Assembly (NCBI RefSeq): GCF_003958645.1
Contig: NZ_RXLO01000005.1
Span: 248,001-312,000 of the forward strand
DNA length: 64,000 nucleotides
Source: Chitinophaga rhizosphaerae
GTDB lineage: Bacteria; Bacteroidota; Bacteroidia; Chitinophagales; Chitinophagaceae
Reading direction: 5' to 3'
Part shown: one piece after another, positions 18,055-27,047 of the stretch
Layout of the letters: each line of letters begins with the position of its first letter
How positions within the stretch are numbered: the stretch's first letter is position 1
The notes under the pieces: model-generated
What the model was told of the DNA's origin: nothing
The model's input: only the letters and a program-made list of their open reading frames with translations
Databases searched by the model: none
Position numbers and translations under genes: made by a program

Positions 18055-20292
18055 ATGAAAAAAGCAACTTATCTCACTGCCGTCATATTCACCGGCTGGA
18101 TGCAAACCTACGGGCAGGTACGTACTTATGAACTGGACGCATCGCGGCAGACTCCCGTGAAACCGGCGCCATTACCGATGAAAGGGGAAAGCCCCGCAGG
18201 CAAGACACTGTCGGTCAACAGCCGCTGGTTCGAAATGAACGGAAAACCCTGGTTCCCCATCATGGGCGAGTTCCACTTCAGCCGGTATCCGGAAAAGTAC
18301 TGGAACGAAACGCTGCAGAAAATGAAGGCAGCCGGCATCTCCATCGTCAGCACCTATGTGCTCTGGAACGGGCACGAACAGCCCATGGGGACCTGGGATT
18401 GGTCGGGCAACAGGGACCTTCGCCGGTTTATCGGCCTGTGTGCGGAAAACGGGCTGTACGTATGGTTGCGGATCGGGCCATATTGCAACGCGGAACAGTT
18501 GTACGGCGGCCTGCCGGAATGGGTATACCGCATGAAGGGCCGGCGCCGCAACGATCCCGCATATCTCGCTGCCGTACGCCGCTATTACACAGTGGCCGGA
18601 GCACAATGCAAGGGCCTCTTCTTCGCCGACGGCGGTCCGGTAATCGGCGTGCAGCTGGAAAACGAATACGCATCCGGGGATAGATCGCATATCGGAACGC
18701 TGAAAAAGCTGGCGTTGGACGCAGGTTTCCGCCCTGTTTATTTTTCCGTGACAGCCAATACCGTATTCAACGACGACCGGTTCGAAGCCATCCCGCTGCA
18801 GGGCGCCTATCCTTACCGGGGTTGGGAACATGCCGGCGGCAAAGCCACGAAAGATTTCCTGTATGCGAACGATCAGTGGATCATGACGGATGCATTCAGC
18901 AAAATGTACTACGACGTCGACAAATACCCGAAAGGCATGTGCGAGCAGGGCGCCGGCAGCCAGATGACCTGGGAGAACCGGTTCGTCGTAGCGCCCGCCG
19001 TGGTGGAAGCGCATGTACAGAACCAGCTCGGCCGGGGCGTGAACCTGATGGGCTATTACATGTTCGTTGGCGGAACGCAGATGCCCGGGTTGCGCACCCC
19101 GGATTGCCCGGAAAGTTACGACTTCCAGGCGCCTATCGGCGAATTCGGGCTATCGGCCCCCACGCTCGGGTGCCTCAGGCTGCTCCATCATTTTATCCGG
19201 GATTTCGGCGAAGCGCTGGCGCCCATGCAGGTGGTGGAGCCGGAAAACCCCGTCCGCAACGAGCTCGACACATCCCGCCTGCGCTATGTGGCCAGGGTGA
19301 GCGGCAACGAAGCATTCCTGTTTCTCTGCAACACGCAGGTAAGGGTGGATATGCCCGATAAACACGTCAAATTACGGGTGAAGCTGCCGGACGGTATTGT
19401 GGAGTTCCCGGAACTCACGGTCAGGGGTGGAACGGCGCCGGTATTGCCCATAAACCTCTCCGCGAACGGTACCACGATCCGCTACGCCACCGCGCAACCC
19501 ATCGCAAGGTTCCATTCGGCCGGCCAATTCCATCTCGTATTCACCGAAATCCCCGGCATGACGCCTGAATTCGCGTTCGACGGGCGATCTGTAAAGGAAG
19601 TGAAAGCCGACGGATGGGTAATTGTCCGGGAGAACGGACTTATCAGGCTCCGGCCCGCAGGGCCCGGTAAAGCGAGCGTCACCGCGGCCGACGGACGGAA
19701 AATGAACTTGCTGCTGGTATCCCGGTCTGACGCGGAAAACAGCTGGCGGCTGAAGGCTTCCGATGGCGAAAAACTGGTGCTGACCTCCGCGCAGGTGCTC
19801 GACAAGGGTAAGGAATGGGAACTGCGGCAATTGCAGGACACGGCTTTCGATTTGCGCATTTACCCCGCCAGCAATATCTTGCCGGGCAATTCAGTGGCAG
19901 TCGGCCCATGGCGCCGGTATTCCTGGCACGTTCCGGCCTGCCCGGCGGGAATTGTCGCCGATGGGCCGGTAGTGGCATTGCCGGCAACGCTCCCCGGTGG
20001 CCTGCGCGACATATTCCTGGAAATCGCCTATACCGGCGGGCATCTCAACGCCGTGCGCGATGGAAAGGTTCTGACGGATAACCTCTACAACGGTCGGCCA
20101 TGGATGTTCGGCGTTTCACGGTACCTCGGGGGCGGAGCTATTACGTTCCGCGCCATGCCCTGGACGGCGGATATTTCCGGTGTTGATGCAGATGCCGCTG
20201 AAAAGGCGAAACGCCTCGGGCCCGCCATACAATCGATCCGGACAATCCCGCAATATTTTCTGACATTGCAACCTACATCGAAATCGAAATGA
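18055..20292 (+). CDS. Glycoside hydrolase family 35-like protein (putative exo-beta-galactosidase)
   Basis: A 745-residue secreted enzyme with a short signal peptide. The N-terminal TIM-barrel begins with the GH35 pattern GEFHFSRYPEKYWNETLQKMK, then TYVLWNGHEQ and a YVWLRIGPYCNAE segment. The likely acid/base is Glu204 in GVQLENEYASG (family motif QxENEY). The nucleophile may be Glu297 in GMCEQGAGSQ, where classical GH35 enzymes have a SEYW-type motif, so this member is divergent. Beta-sandwich domains follow after ~residue 400. GH35 enzymes remove terminal beta-galactose. The gene overlaps the GH110 gene by 4 nt, implying coupled translation and a joint substrate. The ATG at 18055 begins the signal peptide. 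Confidence 0.82.
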   Translation: MKKATYLTAVIFTGWMQTYGQVRTYELDASRQTPVKPAPLPMKGESPAGKTLSVNSRWFEMNGKPWFPIMGEFHFSRYPEKYWNETLQKMKAAGISIVSTYVLWNGHEQPMGTWDWSGNRDLRRFIGLCAENGLYVWLRIGPYCNAEQLYGGLPEWVYRMKGRRRNDPAYLAAVRRYYTVAGAQCKGLFFADGGPVIGVQLENEYASGDRSHIGTLKKLALDAGFRPVYFSVTANTVFNDDRFEAIPLQGAYPYRGWEHAGGKATKDFLYANDQWIMTDAFSKMYYDVDKYPKGMCEQGAGSQMTWENRFVVAPAVVEAHVQNQLGRGVNLMGYYMFVGGTQMPGLRTPDCPESYDFQAPIGEFGLSAPTLGCLRLLHHFIRDFGEALAPMQVVEPENPVRNELDTSRLRYVARVSGNEAFLFLCNTQVRVDMPDKHVKLRVKLPDGIVEFPELTVRGGTAPVLPINLSANGTTIRYATAQPIARFHSAGQFHLVFTEIPGMTPEFAFDGRSVKEVKADGWVIVRENGLIRLRPAGPGKASVTAADGRKMNLLLVSRSDAENSWRLKASDGEKLVLTSAQVLDKGKEWELRQLQDTAFDLRIYPASNILPGNSVAVGPWRRYSWHVPACPAGIVADGPVVALPATLPGGLRDIFLEIAYTGGHLNAVRDGKVLTDNLYNGRPWMFGVSRYLGGGAITFRAMPWTADISGVDADAAEKAKRLGPAIQSIRTIPQYFLTLQPTSKSK

Positions 20293-22055
20293 TACAGAGA
20301 AGCATGCTTTCCGCCGTCTTGACGGCCTGCGCACTTTCGGCACAGGCGGCATCACCCGGCGACACCGTCCGCGCGGCGGATTTCGGGACGCGGCCCGGCA
20401 CCTACGAAGACGCCCTGCCGGCCATCCAGCGCGCTATTGCAGCATGTAAAGAGAAGAATGCGGCCGTATTGGTGCTGGAACCGGGGCGATACGACATCTG
20501 GCCCGAGCACGCCGCCGAAAGGGAATACTTCATCTCCAACACCTCATCCGAAACGGAGTGCCCGTCCAAAGTGAAGAAAACCGGCCTGCTGTTCGAACGG
20601 ATGGAGAACTTCACGCTCGAGGGCAATGGCGCACTGCTCGTTTTCCACGGAAAAATGATCACCTGGGTGGTCGATGATTGCAGGAATATCACCGTCAAAG
20701 GCATCCGGGTGGATTTCGAAAGGCCGAGCATGTCAGAGCTCACCATCGCCGCTGCCAGCGATTCCGTTGTGGATGCCGCCATTCACCCTGATTCCCGGTA
20801 CGACATCCGCGACGGGAATTTCCAGTGGTACGGGGAAGGCTGGGGGATGAAACATTTCCACGCCATCAGGGTACATACGGCGGATAGTACATACTGGTAC
20901 GACAACTGGGCGCCGTTCGACCGGAGCAAGGCAGCACGCACAGGTCCGCTCAGCGTGCGTTTCCGCGGAAATTTCAGGAACAGGAAATTTGTGCCGGGGG
21001 ATGTGATCACCGTCCGCGATCCAATCCGCGACCATGTGGGCGCTTTCATCAACCGGTCCGAAAACGTACGCCTGCACGATGTGCGGATGCATTACATGCA
21101 CGGGCTCGGCATCGTGGCGCAGTTTTCGGAGGACCTCACATACGACAGCGTTTTCGTTGTGCCGCGCGACAATGGCCGGCATATCGCCGCGTTTGCGGAC
21201 TGTATGCACTTTTCCGGCTGCCGCGGCCAGATCAAGATCGAGGATTGCCGCTTCAACGGTGCGCACGACGATCCCGTGAACGTGCATGGTACGCATCTGA
21301 TGGTGCAGGAAGTGCTTGGCCCCCGGAAGCTGCGGCTCCGTTTCGGACATGCACAGACCTATGGGATGGAGGCTTTCTTCGCCGGAGACAGCACCGCCCT
21401 CCTCGATGCCGCTTCCCTGAAAATTTATGCCTGTCCGGTGGTACAACACGCGAAACTGGTATCAGAAAGGGAAATGGAAGTGGAATTCACGAAAGACGTG
21501 ACCGGTGTCAAGAAAGGCGATGCGTTGGAAAACGTTTCCTGGACGCCTGCACTCACCGTGCGGAATTGCCGTTTCGAGGGAACGAACACGCGGGGATTGC
21601 TCGTCACTACCCGCCGGAAAGTCCTCATCGAAAACAACGTCTTCTTCCGCACCGGTATGCATGCGATCCTCATCGCAGACGATGCATCCGGCTGGTACGA
21701 ATCCGGCCCCGTCACCGATGTGACCATCCGCGGCAATACCTTCCAGGAATGTGCGTACAACAGCGGCAGCCACAATTATACCATCGCCATAGAGCCCGAA
21801 GTGAAGAAGCCGGCGCCGGGGAATTTCGTGCACCGGAACATCCGCATTTACGACAATACGTTCCTGCAATACGATTATCCCTTGCTGTTCGCGCGCAGTA
21901 CCGACGGGCTTTCCTTCACCAACAACCGCATCTACCGGACCGGTTTCAGGCCTTCCGGCGAAGCCAGGGCCAACATCCGGCTGGAAGATTGCATCCATGT
22001 GAAAGTGGAAAGGAATATGGAGAAGGGGTTCGGGAAGATAGAAGTATCGAAATAA
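20289..22055 (+). CDS. Glycoside hydrolase family 110-like protein (alpha-1,3-galactosidase)
   Basis: A 588-residue secreted enzyme with a signal peptide (LSAVLTACALSAQA). It resembles GH110 exo-alpha-1,3-galactosidases (GlaA/GlaB type), which remove terminal alpha-1,3-galactose as in blood-group B and alpha-Gal epitopes. The diagnostic N-terminal stretch includes YDIWPE, EYFISNTSSETECPSKVK, EGNGALLVFHGKM and VDFERPSMSELTI. The parallel beta-helix carries Asp304 in FADCMHFSG and the Asp327-Asp328 pair in AHDDPVNVHG. The 23-residue spacing fits the acidic trio described for the family, as I remember it. It overlaps the GH35 gene (ATGA). Whether it prefers branched B-antigen or linear alpha-Gal is unknown. 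Confidence 0.88.
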   Translation: MIQRSMLSAVLTACALSAQAASPGDTVRAADFGTRPGTYEDALPAIQRAIAACKEKNAAVLVLEPGRYDIWPEHAAEREYFISNTSSETECPSKVKKTGLLFERMENFTLEGNGALLVFHGKMITWVVDDCRNITVKGIRVDFERPSMSELTIAAASDSVVDAAIHPDSRYDIRDGNFQWYGEGWGMKHFHAIRVHTADSTYWYDNWAPFDRSKAARTGPLSVRFRGNFRNRKFVPGDVITVRDPIRDHVGAFINRSENVRLHDVRMHYMHGLGIVAQFSEDLTYDSVFVVPRDNGRHIAAFADCMHFSGCRGQIKIEDCRFNGAHDDPVNVHGTHLMVQEVLGPRKLRLRFGHAQTYGMEAFFAGDSTALLDAASLKIYACPVVQHAKLVSEREMEVEFTKDVTGVKKGDALENVSWTPALTVRNCRFEGTNTRGLLVTTRRKVLIENNVFFRTGMHAILIADDASGWYESGPVTDVTIRGNTFQECAYNSGSHNYTIAIEPEVKKPAPGNFVHRNIRIYDNTFLQYDYPLLFARSTDGLSFTNNRIYRTGFRPSGEARANIRLEDCIHVKVERNMEKGFGKIEVSK

Positions 22056-22074
22056 ATGAGTAGGATATTCAGTT

Positions 22075-22100
22075 GAAAACCTGCGTCCGCGCAGGTTTTC
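22075..22100. terminator. Bidirectional intrinsic terminator
   Basis: An 11-bp stem (GAAAACCTGCG / CGCAGGTTTTC, loop TCCG) lies between the convergent GH110 gene and the small membrane-protein gene and can serve both strands. Confidence 0.85.
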
Positions 22101-22130
22101 TTGTTTGGCAAGATCGGCCCGATCGTGATT

Positions 22131-22643
22131 TTACAATACTTCGCGGGTTAACCGCTCGATCCGCATCCGGTTATACTGTTGCAGGATAATGGCCGCCACA
22201 TTGAAAACGAGATTGGCCGTGAGGATGAGCGCTCCCATCACCCAATATCCAAACGCAAAAGCATGTAAACCCGAAAGGAGGAAAAAGAAGCCGCAAATGA
22301 GGTGAAATCGCTCGAACATATCAACGGTGGAGAGATATTTTTTCGCACCGGCGAGGTCGCCGACGGTGTTGCCGGCATTGCGGGTGGCGGCATTGGCCCA
22401 GTCGCCGTTTTGCGTGAGTTTCCGAAAGGTTTTGACGCCCAGTTTTTCTAATCCCCGGCGCGTGGTGGCGAATTGCGTCCATTTCAACAGCGGGCGGGGC
22501 AGCAGGCCTATTACACATGAAGCGATGTTGAATATCCAGGCCCATACGTCCCAACCGGCCAGGAGCCAGTACCAGAGCAGGGGAGCGCAGCACAGGATCA
22601 TCCAGAAGAAGTTGATGAGCTGGTTAAGAAATTGGGTTTTCAT
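22131..22643 (-). CDS. Small membrane protein, CrtO acyltransferase-like
   Basis: A 170-residue integral membrane protein with about four hydrophobic segments (FFWMILCCAPLLWYWLLAGW, WIFNIASCVIGLL, a pair near the C-terminus). The end, NVAAIILQQYNRMRIERL, matches the closing motif of glycosyl-4,4'-diaponeurosporenoate acyltransferase (CrtO)-like proteins, which acylate sugar lipids or carotenoids. No carotenoid genes are nearby, so the substrate is open. The chosen start at 22643 (MKTQFLNQ) precedes the first hydrophobic segment; the frame is open further upstream with unlikely sequence. It is convergent with the GH110 gene. Confidence 0.55.
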   Translation of the reverse strand: MKTQFLNQLINFFWMILCCAPLLWYWLLAGWDVWAWIFNIASCVIGLLPRPLLKWTQFATTRRGLEKLGVKTFRKLTQNGDWANAATRNAGNTVGDLAGAKKYLSTVDMFERFHLICGFFFLLSGLHAFAFGYWVMGALILTANLVFNVAAIILQQYNRMRIERLTREVL

Positions 22644-22741
22644 GTCGGGCGATTTTGTCCGCAATCGGGTTCGGTCCCGGAAGTTACGGAAGATTTTCAG
22701 CTTCGGGGGGAGCAATGGTAAGTGCTCCCGAAATCCGGAAG

Positions 22742-22807
22742 CCCGCCTTTTCAGGGGCGGGACATTCCGTTTCGGTATAGGGCAACAATCGGCGGGCTAA
22801 ACCCGCC
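22742..22807 (-). repeat. Two GC-rich hairpins after the nucleotidyltransferase operon
   Basis: There are two CCCGCC/GGCGGG-type inverted repeats (22742-22747 with 22756-22761, and 22791-22796 with 22802-22807) in the short gap between two minus-strand genes. They probably end or attenuate the nucleotidyltransferase operon, but no strong T tract follows on the minus strand. Confidence 0.5.
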
Positions 22808-22811
22808 CTTA

Positions 22812-23879
22812 TCAGAGAACAGCAGGGTAATACAGTTTTTCGCGCACCGCCGCCAGCGCCTTTCGCGCGGCATCTGTATCGGGCTTGTCGGGCAGGGGGC
22901 TCTTCCGGGCAGCGGATGCTATGGTTGCCATCAGCGCTTCCGCTTCCCGGAGCAATTCATCGTAATCCCGTTCCCCGCGCTTGATGGCGAGCAGTTCTTC
23001 CCGGTCGTGCCGCCAGACCGGCAATTCGCCTTCGGTAAACAGTTCGTGAGCCATGCGCAATAGCCGTGTGGTATGCATCATGTTCTTCGCATCGAACCCT
23101 TTGCCGTGCGCCTGGTTGCCGGTGAACCGCGCTTCGTTGCGCTCGCTCACCCATTTCCAGTATGCGGCGTAAGACCGGCAGTGCGCGGAATAGGCTTCCT
23201 GGTTGAAGAAAAGGTACGCTTCCGGTGTTGTTCCCTTAGCTACCGGCGAGCCATGCACATCATCGCTATCCGCACTGGAAACGATTCCCCGGTATCCCGC
23301 GTTTTCGTCGTAATACAGGGCGTACAGGCCTTTGGTATGCGGCATCGCCGTGAGGCCGCAAAATTCCGCGCGCCTGCGCGTGGCCCGCAACCAGGCGGCC
23401 AGCGCTACCGTTTTGCCGCCTGCCGTCACGTAACAGCAGTCTATGACGGTTTTTCGCGTTTCGGGCTCGGGGTTGTTGATTTTCTTGTTCAGTCCCTTCG
23501 CTTTCCCGATCTGCGACCAGGCGTACCCGGCGAAGGTTTCCTCTGCCAGTTTCGAAAAGAACATTTCCTTTGGGAACGCGTCCATTAAAGGATGCCGGAA
23601 ATTTACCGCAGATGCCGGCGTACAGAGCAATTCCAGCATGTTGGGATTATTCTTGCACAGCAATTCCACAAACCGTCCCAGTTCGTAATACACGGCGTCG
23701 TTAGATGCGTTGGCCACCTGTGGCACATATTCCCCCGAAAAGAACAAATGCCGGGGCAGGTAAAACACACCTTTCATATCGGTGTCGGACGATGGCGTGG
23801 CCAGCCCATAAGCCCGGCTGCCGCTCAGCGCTTCGAAAAGCACGAGGCCATTCGCTTTCAGGTAAGCTATGTCTATCAT
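22812..23879 (-). CDS. RlaP-family nucleotidyltransferase (DNA polymerase beta superfamily), second copy
   Basis: A 355-residue protein of the DNA-polymerase-beta-like nucleotidyltransferase superfamily (COG3541/RlaP, a family named for RNA-repair associations). The catalytic loop reads EALSGSRAYGLATPSSDTD, with Gly20-Ser21 and the metal-binding pair Asp32 and Asp34, followed by MKGVFY. The rest is helical, containing FVELLCKNNPNMLELLCTP and a HTTRLLRMAHEL helix also typical of the family. It likely transfers a nucleotide to an RNA end or a protein. Its start overlaps the end of the first copy by 4 nt, so the two are translated together. The start at 23879 gives the normal family beginning; a frame to 24041 runs into the neighbour. 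Confidence 0.85.
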   Translation of the reverse strand: MIDIAYLKANGLVLFEALSGSRAYGLATPSSDTDMKGVFYLPRHLFFSGEYVPQVANASNDAVYYELGRFVELLCKNNPNMLELLCTPASAVNFRHPLMDAFPKEMFFSKLAEETFAGYAWSQIGKAKGLNKKINNPEPETRKTVIDCCYVTAGGKTVALAAWLRATRRRAEFCGLTAMPHTKGLYALYYDENAGYRGIVSSADSDDVHGSPVAKGTTPEAYLFFNQEAYSAHCRSYAAYWKWVSERNEARFTGNQAHGKGFDAKNMMHTTRLLRMAHELFTEGELPVWRHDREELLAIKRGERDYDELLREAEALMATIASAARKSPLPDKPDTDAARKALAAVREKLYYPAVL

Positions 23880-24622
23880 AACAGCATTTTTTGAAAGTAT
23901 GCATCCAGCGGCGCGGTGGATACGGACATCCTGTTTTCGGAAGATGCCGCATCCGCGAGCGATTGCATGCGTTCGGTCATAAATTGCATTAGTTCTCCGG
24001 GAACTTCCACCGGCGCGCTTTCCGCCGCTTCCGTTTTCCATCGTATCAAATCATTCACCATCCGCTGTATATTGGCAGGCGCCAGTTCCAGCAAAGGTGG
24101 CAGGGTCATGGGCGGATACGCGCCCTTCGTCGCTATCCAGTTGGCGGCAAGCAGCGGGCGCAGTACGTAGAACAGTTTCTTGATGCCTATCTGCTTTTCC
24201 CGCATCGTGGAAAGCGCACCCTGCGCGATGCCGAGATAGTGGTGTATCTGCCGGCGGCTGTTGAAATACTGTGGAAACAGGTCCATCAAGCTTTCGCGGA
24301 AACCTTCCTGCTCCATGTACACTACGGGTGATTGCAGCCATTCGAAAGGCGTGCAGTTCGATTTATACAGCAGGCGTAGCAGCTTGCGGAGGTCCCATCC
24401 GCATACGTCCAACTCGCTGGTCAATGGCAGCGACAATTGTTCTTTGGCATCGCTGAGCGAAAGGTATGCCTCCGGTTTTTGAACATATATGAATCTGGCG
24501 TCATAATCGCTGTCCGGCGATGGAAAGCCCCAGGCCCGGCTGCCCGATTCGCAGGCGAAGAGTATCTTCACCTGGTGGGCAGCCGCGAGGGATTGCAGCG
24601 ATGTCACTATTTGTTGACTCAT
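23876..24622 (-). CDS. RlaP-family nucleotidyltransferase (DNA polymerase beta superfamily), first copy
   Basis: A 248-residue nucleotidyltransferase. The catalytic loop is FACESGSRAWGFPSPDSDYD, with Gly27-Ser28, Asp39 and Asp41, which fits the GS...DxD signature. The next strand is ARFIYVQ. The middle region has LDVCGWDLRKLLRLLYKSN and a PFEWLQSP motif seen in this family (COG3541, linked with RNA repair). It differs from the downstream copy in length and sequence, so the two are not a recent duplication. It sits 42 nt after the RING/TerD gene and is in the same operon. The substrate is unknown; the tRNA-like gene upstream is a natural candidate, by inference only. Confidence 0.87.
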   Translation of the reverse strand: MSQQIVTSLQSLAAAHQVKILFACESGSRAWGFPSPDSDYDARFIYVQKPEAYLSLSDAKEQLSLPLTSELDVCGWDLRKLLRLLYKSNCTPFEWLQSPVVYMEQEGFRESLMDLFPQYFNSRRQIHHYLGIAQGALSTMREKQIGIKKLFYVLRPLLAANWIATKGAYPPMTLPPLLELAPANIQRMVNDLIRWKTEAAESAPVEVPGELMQFMTERMQSLADAASSENRMSVSTAPLDAYFQKMLL

Positions 24623-24664
24623 TGGGTTATGGATGTAAGGCCGGCGATGCCCCGAAGGGCGTCG

Positions 24665-26902
24665 TCAGTCGGTCAGTAATTGTGTTACGGCGGCGATGTT
24701 GCGCGCCCATTCTTTCGTATAAGCCTCATCGGCATCCTGCGCTTCTTGCACGATCGTCAGCCCCTGTGCCTGGGCTTTCAGTTCCAGCAGCCGCCCCACG
24801 GTAGTCCGCGCCTGGAGCTTTGCCAGTTGCAGTTCCAGTGTTTTCAGGCTCAGGCTGTGGGCCGTTTGCCCGTCGAACGCCTGTTCCAGCCAGATGATCT
24901 CGCCGGCGGAAACGTCGAGCACGCCGAAGATCAGTCCCTTGGTCAGCGACTGCGTGATCCGCACCTGGTGCTGCACGCAGGAAGGGTCGTAAGCCACGCC
25001 GGTATCGGCATCCACCTTCATGCTATGTACGCTGTTCATCCACCCGGTCACGAGGTTGGGGGAGATGGCGCCGTTGCTGTAGGCGTTGCAGGTGAACACG
25101 GCGTATCGTGCACCCGCTTTTTGCAGCACGTCGAGGTCGATGTCGATGTACTCCGCGGTACCAGTCCAGTTCGGGATGGCGCGGATGTCTCCGCTATGCC
25201 GCGCGCCGGTGATGTTCAGTCTTACGTAGTTGCAGATCTCCGTTTTCCTTTCGTAAACGATGCCTGCGCTCAGGTCCATGTCCAGGGGCTGCGCCGGTAG
25301 ATGCTTTCCCCATTGCATGAAGAGGCGCACCTGGTTGCCCGGAACGGGGAAGCGTGTTCCCATGAGGGCAGACGGGAGATCTTGTACGTTCTCGGAACGT
25401 TCTCCCACGGGCATCGGCATCATCTGCAATACCGGGTCGATGAACAGGGTGCGGCTCGCGGTAGGCTGTGCGGCATAGCGGTCGAACATCGTCTCAATGA
25501 ACACTTGTTCGATACCCTTTGCCATGGCCTCCCGCTGCTCGTCGGGATACAGCGCCAACAGTTGGTTGGGTTTTACCTGCATGGTGGTTCCGCCCAGGGG
25601 CTTCACCGCCCGGGGCATTTTCAGTACGAAGTAGTTCTCTGCATAGTTGTTCAGCGTCAGCAGCAACCGTGCAGGCACCTGTCCTTTCACGCGTCCGAAA
25701 GCCTGCAGCGTTTCTTCTTTCCCGAACCACAGCATGTTGGAGAACAGCGCCCGTGCGAACTGCCCGGGGCGTTCCTGCAGCAAGCCGAATGCAGTGGTTG
25801 CGTCGTAGCGGATGCGCGCCGTTTCCAGTTTCCCGGCCCATACTTCGTATTTCCGGTGATAGAAAACATGGAGCAGCCGTTCCAGTTTTTCCATGCCCGG
25901 CCGGTGGCTGAATTCAGCGAGGCGGAGCGCACGGATGTAGCGCACCCAGATTTCCCTTTTAGGGTGCATCTGCTCGGCCGCTGTTTCGGCGGACAAAGGC
26001 ATCTCGTTGATCCATCCCGCTACCACGCGTGCTTCCTTTCTTCCGTACTTCAGTTTCAGCCGGGCTTTGGCGGCGGCCTGCGCTTTTTGTGCCTTTCCGG
26101 CGCCAGGCATGAGGTGCAGGTTGTTCCGCGCAGTGCGCTTTGCAATAACGGACGGCTGCACGATTTGCAGGAACCCGGTATGCCGGAACCACAGGTATCG
26201 CAGGATATCACCGGGCGATTGCAGGAATTTTCCCGCTTCCTTTTGCTTGCCGGCGGCTGCCAGCGCGGCGATCACGAGCATGAGGGTTTCTTTCATCCCG
26301 ATGGCCACGTCGGGCAGCGGGTAATGTGCCAGCAAAATGCGGAGGGAATCTGCCTGTGTGGCGTCCAGCGCGGTTTTGGAGGTCAGCAGGTCGCGGAGCG
26401 CGGTTTGCATCGAAGCATCCGTCCACAACGTGAGCAGTTTATAAGCTGAACCCTGTCCCGTAAAAATCTTTCCAGTTTCGAACGGCGTTCCGCAGAACGG
26501 GCAGCCATTGTAACGCTCGAGGGGGAACGTATGATCGGGGATCAGGTGCCCGCAGGCGAGCGTGGTTCCTTCGAAATCTTCGCGGAAAATATTTGCGATA
26601 GCGGTAACCCAGTGATGGGCGCGTTTTTCGCCGGTAGGCTGGTCCCATCCTTTCACGAGGGGCGTCCAGTTCCGGTTCACCTGGAGGGTTTCGCGGAAAG
26701 CATCGTAGACGGCGAGCACGGCCGGCGCGGGCAGCTGGTTCACCTGGTGGAGGAGCGGCTCGTCCATCCGGAATCCCAGCTTCGCGAGGTTGACAGCCAA
26801 GCCGGCCGCAGGTTCCCGGAGGGTTTTGGAAACACAGGCGCTCGTTTCCGGGAGGTACACCGCCTGGTGGCGGATGGCGACTGTTTGTAATTGTTTGTTC
26901 AT
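24665..26902 (-). CDS. RING-like and TerD-like domain protein (MXAN_6230/SCO0854-like)
   Basis: A 745-residue cytoplasmic protein resembling the MXAN_6230/SCO0854 RING-domain family. Near the N-terminus a zinc-binding motif reads LACGHLIPDH...YNGCPFCGTPF, giving Cys117, His119, His124, Cys134 and Cys137. A long helical middle (about 150-500) is Lys/Arg-rich in part. The C-terminal region from about 528 to 690 looks TerD-like: DMDLSAGIVYE, then ARHSGDIR and a GTAEYIDIDLDVL strand pair. TerD domains bind calcium and occur in stress and conflict systems. It lies between a tRNA-like gene (145 nt upstream) and two RlaP nucleotidyltransferases. The start at 26902 was chosen as the first ATG before conserved-looking sequence. 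Biochemical function is unknown. Confidence 0.72.
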   Translation of the reverse strand: MNKQLQTVAIRHQAVYLPETSACVSKTLREPAAGLAVNLAKLGFRMDEPLLHQVNQLPAPAVLAVYDAFRETLQVNRNWTPLVKGWDQPTGEKRAHHWVTAIANIFREDFEGTTLACGHLIPDHTFPLERYNGCPFCGTPFETGKIFTGQGSAYKLLTLWTDASMQTALRDLLTSKTALDATQADSLRILLAHYPLPDVAIGMKETLMLVIAALAAAGKQKEAGKFLQSPGDILRYLWFRHTGFLQIVQPSVIAKRTARNNLHLMPGAGKAQKAQAAAKARLKLKYGRKEARVVAGWINEMPLSAETAAEQMHPKREIWVRYIRALRLAEFSHRPGMEKLERLLHVFYHRKYEVWAGKLETARIRYDATTAFGLLQERPGQFARALFSNMLWFGKEETLQAFGRVKGQVPARLLLTLNNYAENYFVLKMPRAVKPLGGTTMQVKPNQLLALYPDEQREAMAKGIEQVFIETMFDRYAAQPTASRTLFIDPVLQMMPMPVGERSENVQDLPSALMGTRFPVPGNQVRLFMQWGKHLPAQPLDMDLSAGIVYERKTEICNYVRLNITGARHSGDIRAIPNWTGTAEYIDIDLDVLQKAGARYAVFTCNAYSNGAISPNLVTGWMNSVHSMKVDADTGVAYDPSCVQHQVRITQSLTKGLIFGVLDVSAGEIIWLEQAFDGQTAHSLSLKTLELQLAKLQARTTVGRLLELKAQAQGLTIVQEAQDADEAYTKEWARNIAAVTQLLTD

Positions 26903-26973
26903 GATGGTTGCATAAGGGAGGTGAGCCCGCCGCTCGATCATTTTGTGTGATGGGAGTAAGCGGCGGTTGACCT

Positions 26974-27039
26974 CCGGTGAAGTAATCGCCCGGCTGCTTT
27001 AAGGGTCGGACCTTTCGGTCCGGGCGAAGTAAGCCGGAC
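26974..27039 (-). promoter_or_regulatory. Leader with repeated TTACTTC loops before the RING/TerD gene
   Basis: The 145-nt space between the tRNA-like gene and the RING/TerD gene holds two stem-loops that expose the same heptamer TTACTTC (minus strand): 26974-26993 with a 4-bp CCGG stem, and 27018-27039 with a 6-bp GTCCGG/CCGGAC stem. A third copy lies inside the tRNA-like gene. The second stem competes with another hairpin, CGGACC/GGTCCG at 27007-27022, so two exclusive folds are possible. Confidence 0.5.
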
Positions 27040-27047
27040 TTGACCTT

